The notes under the pieces were generated by a model, which saw only the letters and a list, made by a program, of their open reading frames with translations, ran no database searches and had not been told where the DNA came from. Shown in pieces: positions 34,050 through 42,395 of a stretch of DNA of 64,000 nucleotides. Position 1 is the stretch's first letter. Each line of letters starts with the position of its first letter. Made by a program: the position numbers and the translations under genes. The stretch is from an uncultured Mycoplasmatota bacterium (GTDB taxonomy: Bacteria > Bacillota_I > Bacilli_A > Izemoplasmatales > Izemoplasmataceae), in NCBI GenBank assembly GCA_913056275.1, contig CAJXLP010000002.1, positions 24,029 to 88,028 of the forward strand, written 5' to 3'.

Positions 34050-35228
34050 CTATTCAGGGGTGGATTCAGGAATTTCTAACACGTCTGATATGGTATGGAT
34101 GATGCCGATTTGACCGGTTGTTTGGGAATCTTCTATCGGGACTCCGTTGACATGAAGCAAGTCGTTGATGACTTCGACTGTCAGCGTTTCACCTTGGAAA
34201 CTGACGAGTTCAATCGGGGCTTCTAAAAAGAGTGTTTCTGCAGTGTATTCGCCTTCGACAATATGGTACGTCAACACGTCCGCTATATCCGGTTGATTCA
34301 ATAATTCGGTCACCGTTACGCCACGCGCTTCAGCAAGTGCTTCAAAAGCTTCTTGATTGGGGGCAAAAATCGTAAACTCACTGCTTAACAGTTCGGTCAC
34401 ATCGAGGTTGAGATCACCAAGCGCACCGGTAAATAAGTTGATGGCTTGGGAATTAATGACGCCTTGCAGATCACCTTCGAAGGTGGACGGAGGTAATAAC
34501 ACCCCATCGACTTGGTGCATGGCGATATCGGTGTTGGGCTCATTGGTGCGCACCACCCGGTTTAAGACGTTTAAGGTGAGAAATTCTCCGTCAAAATCCA
34601 TATTCAAATTTGAGCCCTCCATGGTTTCAAAGACAGCAGGCACTTCTGCGAGTAACCCTTGGGCGGTAAACTCTTCGGCCACGAAGTGATACATCACAAC
34701 GTTGTCGAGTGAGTCACTCTCTAAAAAGCCGTTTAAGGATAGCCCCAGTAAATCAAGAATCGTGTCAAACGCTTCGTTCGTCGGAACAAACACCGTAAAG
34801 TTATCACCGAGTGTGGTAAGGTCTAAACTGGACGCTTCTAAGGCTTGATTAAAGAGTGAATAATTGGGGTTTTCACGGACCGTTGTTCGCCAGTCCACAG
34901 CTTCTATAATCAAAGGAACGGTGGGGGATAAGTCATCCGGGTTTTCAATGCCTTGCAGTAAGAAACGCCCGTCGAGTGAGGCTTCACCAATGCGGGTATT
35001 GTCAAACCGTGCTTCCGCGACATCCCAGTTTACCGGAATCGCTTCTTGTGACCCATCATTGTAAGTCACATTCACAAAATCAGGTAAATCAAAATCCGCG
35101 AATTCAGCAAACCTAGGCACCGTTAATGGGTCGAAGGTTTGCACGGATTCAATGGCTTTGGGAGACTCACTGCACGCAGCTAGAACAAAGGTTAAAATTA
35201 AGACTGTTGTCAATACAATACGTTTCAT
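34050..35228 (-). CDS. Lipoprotein with two fasciclin (FAS1) domains
   Basis: A 392-residue lipoprotein with lipobox LAAC (16-19), a short Ig-like N-terminal domain (about 25-105, FVNVTYNDGSQEAIPVNWD) and two FAS1 domains (about 115-250 and 255-388). FAS1 H1 motifs are FTVFVPTNEAFD in the first and FTIFAPNQEAFEAL in the second. FAS1 proteins mediate adhesion or surface organisation. Divergent from a HAD gene with its own promoter and terminator. Confidence 0.9.
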   Translation of the reverse strand: MKRIVLTTVLILTFVLAACSESPKAIESVQTFDPLTVPRFAEFADFDLPDFVNVTYNDGSQEAIPVNWDVAEARFDNTRIGEASLDGRFLLQGIENPDDLSPTVPLIIEAVDWRTTVRENPNYSLFNQALEASSLDLTTLGDNFTVFVPTNEAFDTILDLLGLSLNGFLESDSLDNVVMYHFVAEEFTAQGLLAEVPAVFETMEGSNLNMDFDGEFLTLNVLNRVVRTNEPNTDIAMHQVDGVLLPPSTFEGDLQGVINSQAINLFTGALGDLNLDVTELLSSEFTIFAPNQEAFEALAEARGVTVTELLNQPDIADVLTYHIVEGEYTAETLFLEAPIELVSFQGETLTVEVINDLLHVNGVPIEDSQTTGQIGIIHTISDVLEIPESTPE

Positions 35229-35336
35229 ATTATCACCTATCTATAGTATACGCCTTCCCCATCATTTTAGACAATTAAGGCGCAACCCATCCTCCAAAAT
35301 CAGGCGTAAATGCTATACTCATACAAGGAGGTCGCG

Positions 35337-35978
35337 ATGATTAAACTAGTTGTCTTTGATTTTGATGGAACCATCGCCGATACGGGCGCCTTAAGTGTGG
35401 AGATATTTCAAGAGATGTCACGCAAGCACGGCATCCCAGTCCTCAGTGCGGAAGAAATTGAGGAGATGCGAAAACTCCCCATCCGTAAACGCTTAAAACT
35501 CGTCAGTGTCCCACTCAGAAAAGTCCCTAAGTTAATGAAGGAGTCATGGGGCATGATGAAAGAAAAAATTGGATCAACCCAGCCTTTTGAAGGCATTGTT
35601 GACGTTTTACATCGCATCCAAGGCAAAGTGCCGTTGGTCATCTTATCATCCAACCATGCCGATAATATTAATACCTTCATGGCCGTCCATAACTTAGATG
35701 CCTTTGACAACGTCATTGGTGCAGCGAAATTATTCGGTAAAGAAAAACCACTCCGTAAATTGCTGAAAACGTATGACTTAGCGCCCTCAGAAGTTTTGTA
35801 TGTCGGCGATGAGATTCGTGACATCGTGTCCACGCAAAAACTTGGGATTCCCATTGCGTCGGTCAGTTGGGGCTTTGACGCAAAAGAAGCGTTAGCACTC
35901 GCTGACCCAACGATTTTATGTGACACACCCGCTGAACTACAAGATGCGATTCTTTCACGCATTAAAAAAGACGCTTAA
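35337..35978 (+). CDS. HAD-superfamily phosphatase, phosphoglycolate-phosphatase-like
   Basis: A 213-residue HAD hydrolase with motif I DFDGT (8-12), motif II in VILSSNHADN, Lys in KEKPLRKLLK and motif III GDEIRD. The helical cap after motif I makes it type C1, like Gph or PpaX. AGGAGGTCGCG precedes the ATG at 35337; the open frame upstream is not used. Substrate unknown. Its stop codon lies in the loop of the following terminator. Confidence 0.85.
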   Translation: MIKLVVFDFDGTIADTGALSVEIFQEMSRKHGIPVLSAEEIEEMRKLPIRKRLKLVSVPLRKVPKLMKESWGMMKEKIGSTQPFEGIVDVLHRIQGKVPLVILSSNHADNINTFMAVHNLDAFDNVIGAAKLFGKEKPLRKLLKTYDLAPSEVLYVGDEIRDIVSTQKLGIPIASVSWGFDAKEALALADPTILCDTPAELQDAILSRIKKDA

Positions 35979-35997
35979 CTGAGCGTCTATTTTTTTA
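35969..35997 (+). terminator. Terminator of the HAD gene
   Basis: Stem AGACGCT/AGCGTCT, loop beginning with the TAA stop, followed by a T run. Confidence 0.85.
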
Positions 35998-36001
35998 CTC
36001 A

Positions 36002-36077
36002 TGGCGTTCCGGGAGGGATTTGAACCCCCGACCCACAGCTTCGGAAACTGTTGCTCTATCCCCTGAGCTACCGGAAC
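36002..36077 (-). tRNA. tRNA-Arg (anticodon CCG)
   Basis: Acceptor GTTCCGG/CCGGAAC, D-arm GCTC/GAGC, anticodon arm ACAGT-TTCCGAA-GCTGT giving CCG, T-arm with TTCAAAT, and encoded CCA. Reads the rare CGG codon. Confidence 0.93.
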
Positions 36078-36090
36078 CTGCGCGAGTATT

Positions 36091-36118
36091 ATTATACGAT
36101 ATTGTGAAAACTTTACAA
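36091..36118 (-). promoter_or_regulatory. Promoter of tRNA-Arg
   Basis: On the minus strand, -35 TTGTAA (36118-36113), 16-nt spacer and -10 TATAAT (36096-36091). Confidence 0.65.
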
Positions 36119-36185
36119 GTCACGGTTTCAGCGCATAAGAGACGTCAAAACCTTTTGGTATTGATACACTAAATATGAGGTGAAT

Positions 36186-37037
36186 ATGGAAAAAATGATA
36201 GAGTTTGCACGCATTGGAAACACATCGTCCTTGGCGTACAACTGGATTTATAATCCAGACTATTTAAAACAGGTCCAAGCGTCACATACATTGTTGTTTC
36301 AACCGCTTGACCCGGAAGATTATGTAAAAAGTGAAAAATCGTTTCTCGCCTATCCCACCATGAAAGTCGGGGATTTAAGTGCCCAAGGCGACATTTTAAT
36401 GTGGCTGTATGACGCACTCAAAGACAATCCAGATTTAACGGCCAAAGCGTATCAAAACTTAGTCTTTGACAAAGTGAAACCGGGCGGTGCGTATGTCGGC
36501 TTTGTCGAGTCTTATGGCCGGGCCCTCGTATTTAATAAGATTGCGAAGTTGCACAAGTTAGACGTCCCCCCGATTCCCATGGATGATGATCAAATGATCG
36601 GGTTTGCGCCTTACGTGGCGGCTAAAGCGCTAGAACTTAGCAATGACCGAGCCTTCGAGCTGGCGAGTGCCTTTACAAACCGGGAAGATTTTAAAGCGTT
36701 TTACGAGGCGTTTGATACACTGCTTAATGCGCTCGAGAGTCAATCCATGGTCGAAGCCATTCAATCGACCATTCTGACCGATATTCCGGTGCAAGATCGC
36801 TTCCAAAAAGCGCTCGTGCAAGACACCGATACGTTCATTACTGAAACGGTCAATACGGCCTGCCACATATATGATGCAGTCCCTTTAGTTTTTCACATTT
36901 TATACCGCACCCAATCGTTCACCGAGGCCTTAGAACTCAATGCCCAAATCGGTGGCGCCTCCAGTGACCGAGGCACCTTAATTGGCGTGCTGTATCATAC
37001 GACTGGGACAATCCCACCAAACGCCCCAAAAATCTAA
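36186..37037 (+). CDS. Divergent ADP-ribosylglycohydrolase (DraG/ARH)-like protein
   Basis: A 283-residue all-helical protein. The C-terminal stretch VPLVFHILYRTQSFTEALELN-IGG-SSDRGTLIGVLYHTTGTIPPN follows the ARH/DraG layout, and MIGFAPYVAAKALEL fits the middle helices. The family's N-terminal GDALG motif is missing, and the usual GGDTDT metal-binding motif reads GGASSDRGT, keeping one Asp. It may be a degenerate or repurposed member that binds rather than hydrolyses ADP-ribose. I start at the ATG at 36186 after GAGGTG; a GTG two codons upstream is within that site. It precedes the mevalonate genes but has its own terminator. Confidence 0.5.
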   Translation: MEKMIEFARIGNTSSLAYNWIYNPDYLKQVQASHTLLFQPLDPEDYVKSEKSFLAYPTMKVGDLSAQGDILMWLYDALKDNPDLTAKAYQNLVFDKVKPGGAYVGFVESYGRALVFNKIAKLHKLDVPPIPMDDDQMIGFAPYVAAKALELSNDRAFELASAFTNREDFKAFYEAFDTLLNALESQSMVEAIQSTILTDIPVQDRFQKALVQDTDTFITETVNTACHIYDAVPLVFHILYRTQSFTEALELNAQIGGASSDRGTLIGVLYHTTGTIPPNAPKI

Positions 37038-37060
37038 CACCCCATGGGTGTTATTTTTTT
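37036..37060 (+). terminator. Terminator before the mevalonate operon
   Basis: Stem AACACCC/GGGTGTT, loop CAT, then ATTTTTTT. A TATAAT (37062-37067) for mvaK1 follows at once. Confidence 0.85.
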
Positions 37061-37083
37061 GTATAATAGATGGTGAGGTTTTT

Positions 37084-38004
37084 ATGAATCCATTCGGAGT
37101 GGGCGTCGCCCACGGTAAAATGATTTGGTTTGGCGAGCACGCGGTGGTCTATCATCACCCAGCCATCGCCTTACCGCTGACTGACAAACGTGTGACCGTT
37201 AAAATGGACCCCAGTTCAAAGACTGAACTGATTAGTCCTTTTTTTAACGGGCCTTTAAGTATGGGCCAAGGCTTTGACGGATTGGTTGCTTTAATGGAGG
37301 CCTTGCGCGAGCGTTTACCGATTGGTGAGGTGACACTCACATTAACTACGGACATTCCGGTCGGGGCGGGATTTGGGGCAAGTGCAGCGATTGCATCGGC
37401 CATTGTCCAAGCGGCGTATGATCTCACAGATACCCCCTTAGATGCAGGGACCCATTTTGACTTGATTCAACACTCAGAAAGTTATTTTCATACGAACCCG
37501 TCAGGCATTGATGCCTATTTATCAATTCACAACGACGCGCTCAGATACCGCAAAGATCAATCACCCGAATCATTGACGATCGATTTAGACGCCCATTTAG
37601 TGGTCGTTTACTCAAACGTCAAGGGGTCCACAAAAACGGCGGTTGAATCCATCCAAACAATGATGACAAAAAAATCTAATACGCGGAAAATGGCGGATCT
37701 TGGTCACCTGACACTCGACGCACTAGAGGCGATTAAACAAAAGGATATCTTAGGGCTTGGTCAGTTAATGACGAAAGCACACACCTATCTCAAACATTTC
37801 AAAGTCTCGCATCCTGTGCTGGATGAATTGGTCGATCAAGCAATGCACAGTGGTGCCTTAGGCGCCAAGCTTTCAGGGGGTGGCCTCGGGGGCATTATGA
37901 TCGCTTTATTCCGGTCATACGATCAATCCAAAGCGTTTCAAGAGGCGCTGCATGCTGATGGGTATTCCCACGCCTTTATCCGGTCTTTAGCCTATGACAG
38001 TTAA
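37084..38004 (+). CDS. mvaK1: Mevalonate kinase
   Basis: A 306-residue GHMP kinase phosphorylating mevalonate at O5. The N-terminus GKMIWFGEHAVVYHHPAIALPL is the mevalonate-kinase signature. The ATP loop is PVGAGFGASAAIASA and the C-terminal GHMP motif KLSGGGLGGIMIA. I start at the ATG at 37084 with GGTGAGG upstream; the frame runs into the preceding gene but has no site there. First gene of mvaK1-mvaD-mvaK2-fni, overlapping mvaD by 11 nt. Confidence 0.94.
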   Translation: MNPFGVGVAHGKMIWFGEHAVVYHHPAIALPLTDKRVTVKMDPSSKTELISPFFNGPLSMGQGFDGLVALMEALRERLPIGEVTLTLTTDIPVGAGFGASAAIASAIVQAAYDLTDTPLDAGTHFDLIQHSESYFHTNPSGIDAYLSIHNDALRYRKDQSPESLTIDLDAHLVVVYSNVKGSTKTAVESIQTMMTKKSNTRKMADLGHLTLDALEAIKQKDILGLGQLMTKAHTYLKHFKVSHPVLDELVDQAMHSGALGAKLSGGGLGGIMIALFRSYDQSKAFQEALHADGYSHAFIRSLAYDS

Positions 38005-38914
38005 CGCCCCCGTCAACATTGCGCTGATTAAATACTGGGGCAAAGCCCAAGTTCATCCCGTGCGTCCTTCGACCCCGTCAATCTCCCTTTCCCTCAAAGG
38101 ACTTGATACGACCACCAAGCTAACACCGGCCGATGATTTTTCTTTTACCCTTAACGGTGAACCACCGAGTGATGAATCACTGGACCGCTTAGTGAGGTTC
38201 ATTCGCCAATACACCAAAGACTTAAACGTCCACGTTGAGTCAGTCAATGCCGGTCCCACAGCGGCGGGTGTCGCCTCCAGTGCCTCCGGATATGCGGCTT
38301 TATCACTCGGCTTGAAAACCATGTTTGACACGCATTTAGACTGGGCCGCATTTGTTGAAAAGACCGCCAATGGGTCCGGATCGGCAGCTCGGTCTTTATT
38401 AGGGGGCGCTGTGCTATGGGATGAAGACGGCACCATTACCCCCGTTGAGTTTAATCATGCAAATTATCAAATGGCGATTCTACTGCTCTCTAGGTCACCC
38501 AAACAAATGAGTTCCAGAGAGAAAATGGCAGCGTCGACAAAACTTCCTGAATTTGCCCGGTGGCAAGTGCGTAACCGGCTTCGCAGCACGCGCATGATGG
38601 AAGCGATGGCGCGTGATGATTTTTCAACGATCGGGGCCCTCATGGAAGCCTCCACCCTCGACATGCACGCACTCACCGCCTTAGATCCATTCAGTCCCCC
38701 TTATTTAACCAAGGAGAGCATTCATCTCTGGCACGCTGTGCGCGAGGCGCGTGCTAAGGGTTTAGCCATGTACGTGACAGCGGATGCAGGCCCGAATATT
38801 AAAGTGCTCTTTAAAAAAGCAGACCACGACCGAGTCGTCCCCTTTTTAAAGACATTCACCCATCCTGTTTTGGTTCATGACATTGCCGATGAAGGAGCGC
38901 ATGTATGCGCGTAA
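37994..38914 (+). CDS. mvaD: Diphosphomevalonate decarboxylase
   Basis: A 306-residue enzyme making isopentenyl diphosphate from mevalonate diphosphate. APVNIALIKYWGK at the N-terminus, the ATP loop GVASSASGYAAL and NGSGSAARSLLGG are diagnostic. Overlaps both neighbours by about 10 nt. Confidence 0.95.
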   Translation: MTVNAPVNIALIKYWGKAQVHPVRPSTPSISLSLKGLDTTTKLTPADDFSFTLNGEPPSDESLDRLVRFIRQYTKDLNVHVESVNAGPTAAGVASSASGYAALSLGLKTMFDTHLDWAAFVEKTANGSGSAARSLLGGAVLWDEDGTITPVEFNHANYQMAILLLSRSPKQMSSREKMAASTKLPEFARWQVRNRLRSTRMMEAMARDDFSTIGALMEASTLDMHALTALDPFSPPYLTKESIHLWHAVREARAKGLAMYVTADAGPNIKVLFKKADHDRVVPFLKTFTHPVLVHDIADEGAHVCA

Positions 38915-39849
38915 ATGTGCCCGGCAAAGTATTTATCATGGGCGAATATACGGTCATCGACCGGCAATCTGGAGCCTTGATTGCGCCAACGAAAGCCCGC
39001 TTAAGTGTGACCATTACCCAAAGTGATGTTTGGCAATATGAAAGTGCACTCGACGGATTTTTTAAGGCACATTCGTGGGACGTCTTTTCCACACAAATGC
39101 CTTCAAAAATTATTCGGTCCGTGCTACCCTATATACAATCCATTGACCGAAATAATCAATTAATTACTCCGTTTCGCCTTCGCATCGACAGTCAGCTTGA
39201 TGATGGGAAGGTGCCGTATGGACTCGGTAGTTCCGGCGCACTTCGCGCGGGCGTGATTAAAGCGTTCTTTGCGTATTTCAATATGCCGCTTGATGCGTTA
39301 CTCATTTTCCAGATGGCAGCCCTGTCTTCGGCCAGTGAGACGTCATCGTACGGAGATCTCGCCGTATCAAGTTTTGATCAAGCCATACACTATCAAAAGC
39401 CAAAAACCTTAGACCCCTTGTCCCACATGGTGGTGGACCCCGTGGGTTTACCCCCATTCATCATCGTCCATACAGGGTTAAAGGTCAGTTCTACACCATT
39501 TATCAAACGCTATATGGCCAATCGCGATGACCCGTTTATTCAGACGTATAAAGACCAAATCAATGATGCGTTAGAGGGGTTTAAAGAGGCCTCAATCTCT
39601 GATCAATTGGCCCGGATTAAAGCCTCCCACATTGCCTATCTACAGATGAGTGAGACACTTGATCCATCGATGGTCCCTGACCACTTTATTCCCATATTTA
39701 CGGCCATTGAAGCGACGGGGGGCACTCCCAAAGTGTCTGGGGCTGGCGGTGGTGACACCATCTTAGCCTTTTACCCCGACCAACGCACATTAGAAAACGC
39801 CCAAGCTCAACTGAGTATGCACTACCCACTTTTCCTGTCTGCGAGGTAA
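38905..39849 (+). CDS. mvaK2: Phosphomevalonate kinase
   Basis: A 314-residue GHMP kinase acting on mevalonate 5-phosphate. VPGKVFIMGEYTVID at the N-terminus, PYGLGSSGALRAGVIKAF for the ATP loop and GAGGGDTILAF near the end fit MvaK2. Third gene of the operon. Confidence 0.94.
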   Translation: MRVNVPGKVFIMGEYTVIDRQSGALIAPTKARLSVTITQSDVWQYESALDGFFKAHSWDVFSTQMPSKIIRSVLPYIQSIDRNNQLITPFRLRIDSQLDDGKVPYGLGSSGALRAGVIKAFFAYFNMPLDALLIFQMAALSSASETSSYGDLAVSSFDQAIHYQKPKTLDPLSHMVVDPVGLPPFIIVHTGLKVSSTPFIKRYMANRDDPFIQTYKDQINDALEGFKEASISDQLARIKASHIAYLQMSETLDPSMVPDHFIPIFTAIEATGGTPKVSGAGGGDTILAFYPDQRTLENAQAQLSMHYPLFLSAR

Positions 39850-39852
39850 ATG

Positions 39853-40854
39853 ATGCAACGAAAAAATGATCACATCCAAGAAGCTTTAAAACAATCATTC
39901 ACACCCAATGATTTTGACAAGGTCCGATTTGAACCCGTCTTGTTGCCGCCAGTAAATGTGGATACGGTTGATTTATCAACCCGCTTTGCAGGCGCAACAT
40001 TTCCCGTACCCATCTACATAAATGCGATGACTGGGGGCACTGATAAAGCCAAATCAATCAACGAATCACTGGCCGCTCTGGCCGCGAAGTTTCACTTACC
40101 AATGGCGTCCGGAAGTGCCTCTGTGACGCTCAAAGATGCCGCCTCTACTGACAGCTTTTCAGTCATCCGGTCGCACTTAAAAAATGGGTTTGTGATGGCC
40201 AACATTGGGGCCGATAAAACGGCCGATGACGCGGTTAAAGTGGTCGAATTGTTAGCCGCCAACGCACTTCAAATTCACGTCAATGCCCCCCAAGAAGTTG
40301 TCATGCCAGAAGGCGAAAGAGACTTTGTCCATTGGGCAGAAAATATCATGGCCATGCAGCAAGCGGTCAACGTGCCAGTCATTGTCAAAGGCGTCGGCTT
40401 CGGCATGACCCAACGTGACGTCCGTGAGCTCAAAGCACTTGGCGTCAAAACCATCGACGTGGCAGGGAGTGGAGGCACCAACTTCATTACCATCGAAAAT
40501 GCCCGGCGTGCGCATCCGTTAGATGGCTTAAAAAACTATGGCTTTTCAACCGTAGAATCACTGCTCGATACCCGCGACATTACAGACGTTGACATCCTCG
40601 CCTCCGGTGGCGTGCGAAATGCGTACGATGTCATTAAAGCGCTTAGTTTTGGCGCGAAAGCCGTTGGGCTATCTCGCTACTTCTTAAAGCTTGTCATCGA
40701 CTATGATTTGGAGCAAGCCAGTGCCATCTTAGAGACGTTCATCGAAGACTTGAAGAAAATTACGGCCTTACTCGGTGTGTCAACCATTGCCGGGTTAAAA
40801 GGATTGCCAAAATTGTATGACCGCTCCTTACTTGATTTCATCGATCAACGCTAA
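39853..40854 (+). CDS. fni: Type 2 isopentenyl-diphosphate isomerase (FMN)
   Basis: A 333-residue FMN-dependent isomerase interconverting IPP and DMAPP. RKNDHIQEAL at the N-terminus, NAMTGGTDKAKSIN, ASGSASVTLKD and TIDVAGSGGTNF match Fni. Two consecutive ATG codons occur; the second (39853) has the better spacing from GAGG. Ends the mevalonate operon. The FMN requirement links to the RibU gene at 11 kb. Confidence 0.95.
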   Translation: MQRKNDHIQEALKQSFTPNDFDKVRFEPVLLPPVNVDTVDLSTRFAGATFPVPIYINAMTGGTDKAKSINESLAALAAKFHLPMASGSASVTLKDAASTDSFSVIRSHLKNGFVMANIGADKTADDAVKVVELLAANALQIHVNAPQEVVMPEGERDFVHWAENIMAMQQAVNVPVIVKGVGFGMTQRDVRELKALGVKTIDVAGSGGTNFITIENARRAHPLDGLKNYGFSTVESLLDTRDITDVDILASGGVRNAYDVIKALSFGAKAVGLSRYFLKLVIDYDLEQASAILETFIEDLKKITALLGVSTIAGLKGLPKLYDRSLLDFIDQR

Positions 40855-40878
40855 AGACCCAAATGGGTCTTTTTTTTT
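40853..40878 (+). terminator. Terminator of the mevalonate operon
   Basis: Stem AAAGACCC/GGGTCTTT, loop AAAT, T run, then GGCC. The fni stop overlaps the stem base. Confidence 0.9.
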
Positions 40879-40882
40879 GGCC

Positions 40883-40908
40883 AAAAAAAAGACGACCGTG
40901 TCGTCTTT
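40883..40908 (-). terminator. Terminator of the DJ-1-family gene
   Basis: On the minus strand AAAGACGA-CACGG-TCGTCTTT followed by a T run, tail-to-tail with the fni terminator through T9-GGCC-A8. Confidence 0.85.
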
Positions 40909-41449
40909 ACTCGTATTTGATGAGGTCTTTGAATGCCTGAAGGGCGTCCTCACCTTGTAAGGTTTCGATAATCGCAAAGACAAAATCATAGACGGCCCCT
41001 GCACTCCGTGCGGTAATCAGTTTCCCGTCGACCATGGCTTTGGGCGCACTGTGATAGGTGCCTCGTTTTTGATCGACTTCAGCCCCTGGGAAATTGGTAA
41101 AATCGCCGTCAATGAGATCGGCTTGCATGAGAAAGCGCGGGCCGGCGCAGATTGCCATTAAGTATTTATCAGCCGCTTTGAAGGCGGTGGCTAACGCTTT
41201 GATCTTGGTGTCTGCATCAACCGTCTCTTTGACATACTTTCCCCCTGGAATGATCAACCCATCATAGGGCGTGATGTCTTCTTTGATGAATGTGTCCGCC
41301 GTGATGCGTGTCCCGTACGCGGTGGTGATCTCTAGGGATGATTCAAATGTGCCAAGCTCAACGGGTAAGCCAGCCCGTCTTAACAGGGCGGCGCTACCGA
41401 GACTTTCAATGTCTTCCATCTGATGAGAGACGACCATTAATAACTGCAC
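40907..41449 (-). CDS. DJ-1/PfpI-family protein
   Basis: A 180-residue class I amidotransferase-fold protein of the DJ-1/ThiJ group. The acidic residue in VSHQMEDIES and the nucleophile-elbow Cys in LMAICAGPRFL are conserved. Proposed roles for the family are methylglyoxal/deglycase activity or chaperoning. Start is GTG at 41449, seven bases after GGAGG; this overlaps the end of the EamA gene by 44 nt, so translation is coupled. Confidence 0.85.
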   Translation of the reverse strand: MQLLMVVSHQMEDIESLGSAALLRRAGLPVELGTFESSLEITTAYGTRITADTFIKEDITPYDGLIIPGGKYVKETVDADTKIKALATAFKAADKYLMAICAGPRFLMQADLIDGDFTNFPGAEVDQKRGTYHSAPKAMVDGKLITARSAGAVYDFVFAIIETLQGEDALQAFKDLIKYE

Positions 41450-42335
41450 GTTTGGGCCTCCTTCCGTAGAATACGGTGCCGTATACCCCAATTAATATCA
41501 TAATTGAGCCAATGTATTGGTTCAAGACTAACACTTCATCTAAAACAATGGCCCCCGCGATTAAAGACACCACCGTCGCTAAGTTTGCATAGATGCTTGA
41601 TACATGGGCCGGCAAATGCTTAAGCGCAAAGTTGACGAGGAAAAATCCACCGATGCTGGCGACGAAACCCAAGTATAAAAGTGGCCAAAGCACGGTGCTT
41701 AACGTGAGGTTTAAGAAATAGTCGGCGAGGCGGTTTTCAAGGATTAGCTGACTTACGTAAAAGCTGTTAAAGGTGAGCGCCCCCGTGAGCATCATGAAAT
41801 AGGTAATTTCCGCCGGATTCAAGACTTTTGAGGCACTGCGTGAGGCGATGTTAAAGGCCGATGCACTCATCACCGCGAGCAACATTAAGCCAAAGCCTAA
41901 AAGATTTCCCCCTCTTAAATCGGCCAGTTGAATGAGTAAAATACCCGCCACCGAGAGTAAAATAAACCCCACTTGAATCAGACTTGGCGATTCTTTTAAA
42001 ATCAGCGCAGAAAAAATCGCCACAAACACGGGAATCAAAGCAATCATCATCCCGGCTTCGGCACTGGCTATTAAGTTGAGGCCGTAAATTTCAAATAAAA
42101 AGTAAAGAATCGGTTGAAAGATAATGACCGTACCCACCGGTTTGATGAATCGCCGGTCAAAACGAATTCGAATGATTTTCAAGCGCCGTAAAGTTTCCAT
42201 GCCGATGATCGCCCATAAAAACCGGTAGGCAATTAAAGCCATCGGGGTGATGGCGTCTAAAACGACTTTTGAAAACATGAATGTAAGCCCAAAAATGAGG
42301 GCGAACATGAGTGAACCAAGATGAACTTTTAACAT
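41406..42335 (-). CDS. EamA/DMT-superfamily transporter
   Basis: A 309-residue protein with ten predicted helices in two EamA repeats. The start FALIFGLTFMFSKVVLDAITPMALIAYRFLWA and the second repeat VASIGGFFLVNFALKHLPAHVSSIYANLATVVSLIAGAIVLDE are typical. Exports or imports a small metabolite, unknown. AAGGAG precedes the ATG. Confidence 0.88.
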   Translation of the reverse strand: MLKVHLGSLMFALIFGLTFMFSKVVLDAITPMALIAYRFLWAIIGMETLRRLKIIRIRFDRRFIKPVGTVIIFQPILYFLFEIYGLNLIASAEAGMMIALIPVFVAIFSALILKESPSLIQVGFILLSVAGILLIQLADLRGGNLLGFGLMLLAVMSASAFNIASRSASKVLNPAEITYFMMLTGALTFNSFYVSQLILENRLADYFLNLTLSTVLWPLLYLGFVASIGGFFLVNFALKHLPAHVSSIYANLATVVSLIAGAIVLDEVLVLNQYIGSIMILIGVYGTVFYGRRPKRAVINGRLSSDGRH

Positions 42336-42369
42336 GTAAACTCCTTCAGATGACGGGCTTTATTATACC

Positions 42370-42393
42370 AAAAAAAAGACGCTTTCGGCGTCT
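42370..42393 (-). terminator. Terminator of the amidase gene
   Basis: On the minus strand AGACGC-CGAAA-GCGTCT followed by TTTTTTT. Confidence 0.88.
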
Positions 42394-42395
42394 AT

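Noticed and set aside
35408..35962. 184-codon open frame on the minus strand
   Set aside because: It lies entirely opposite the HAD phosphatase, lacks a ribosome site and has no recognisable domain.
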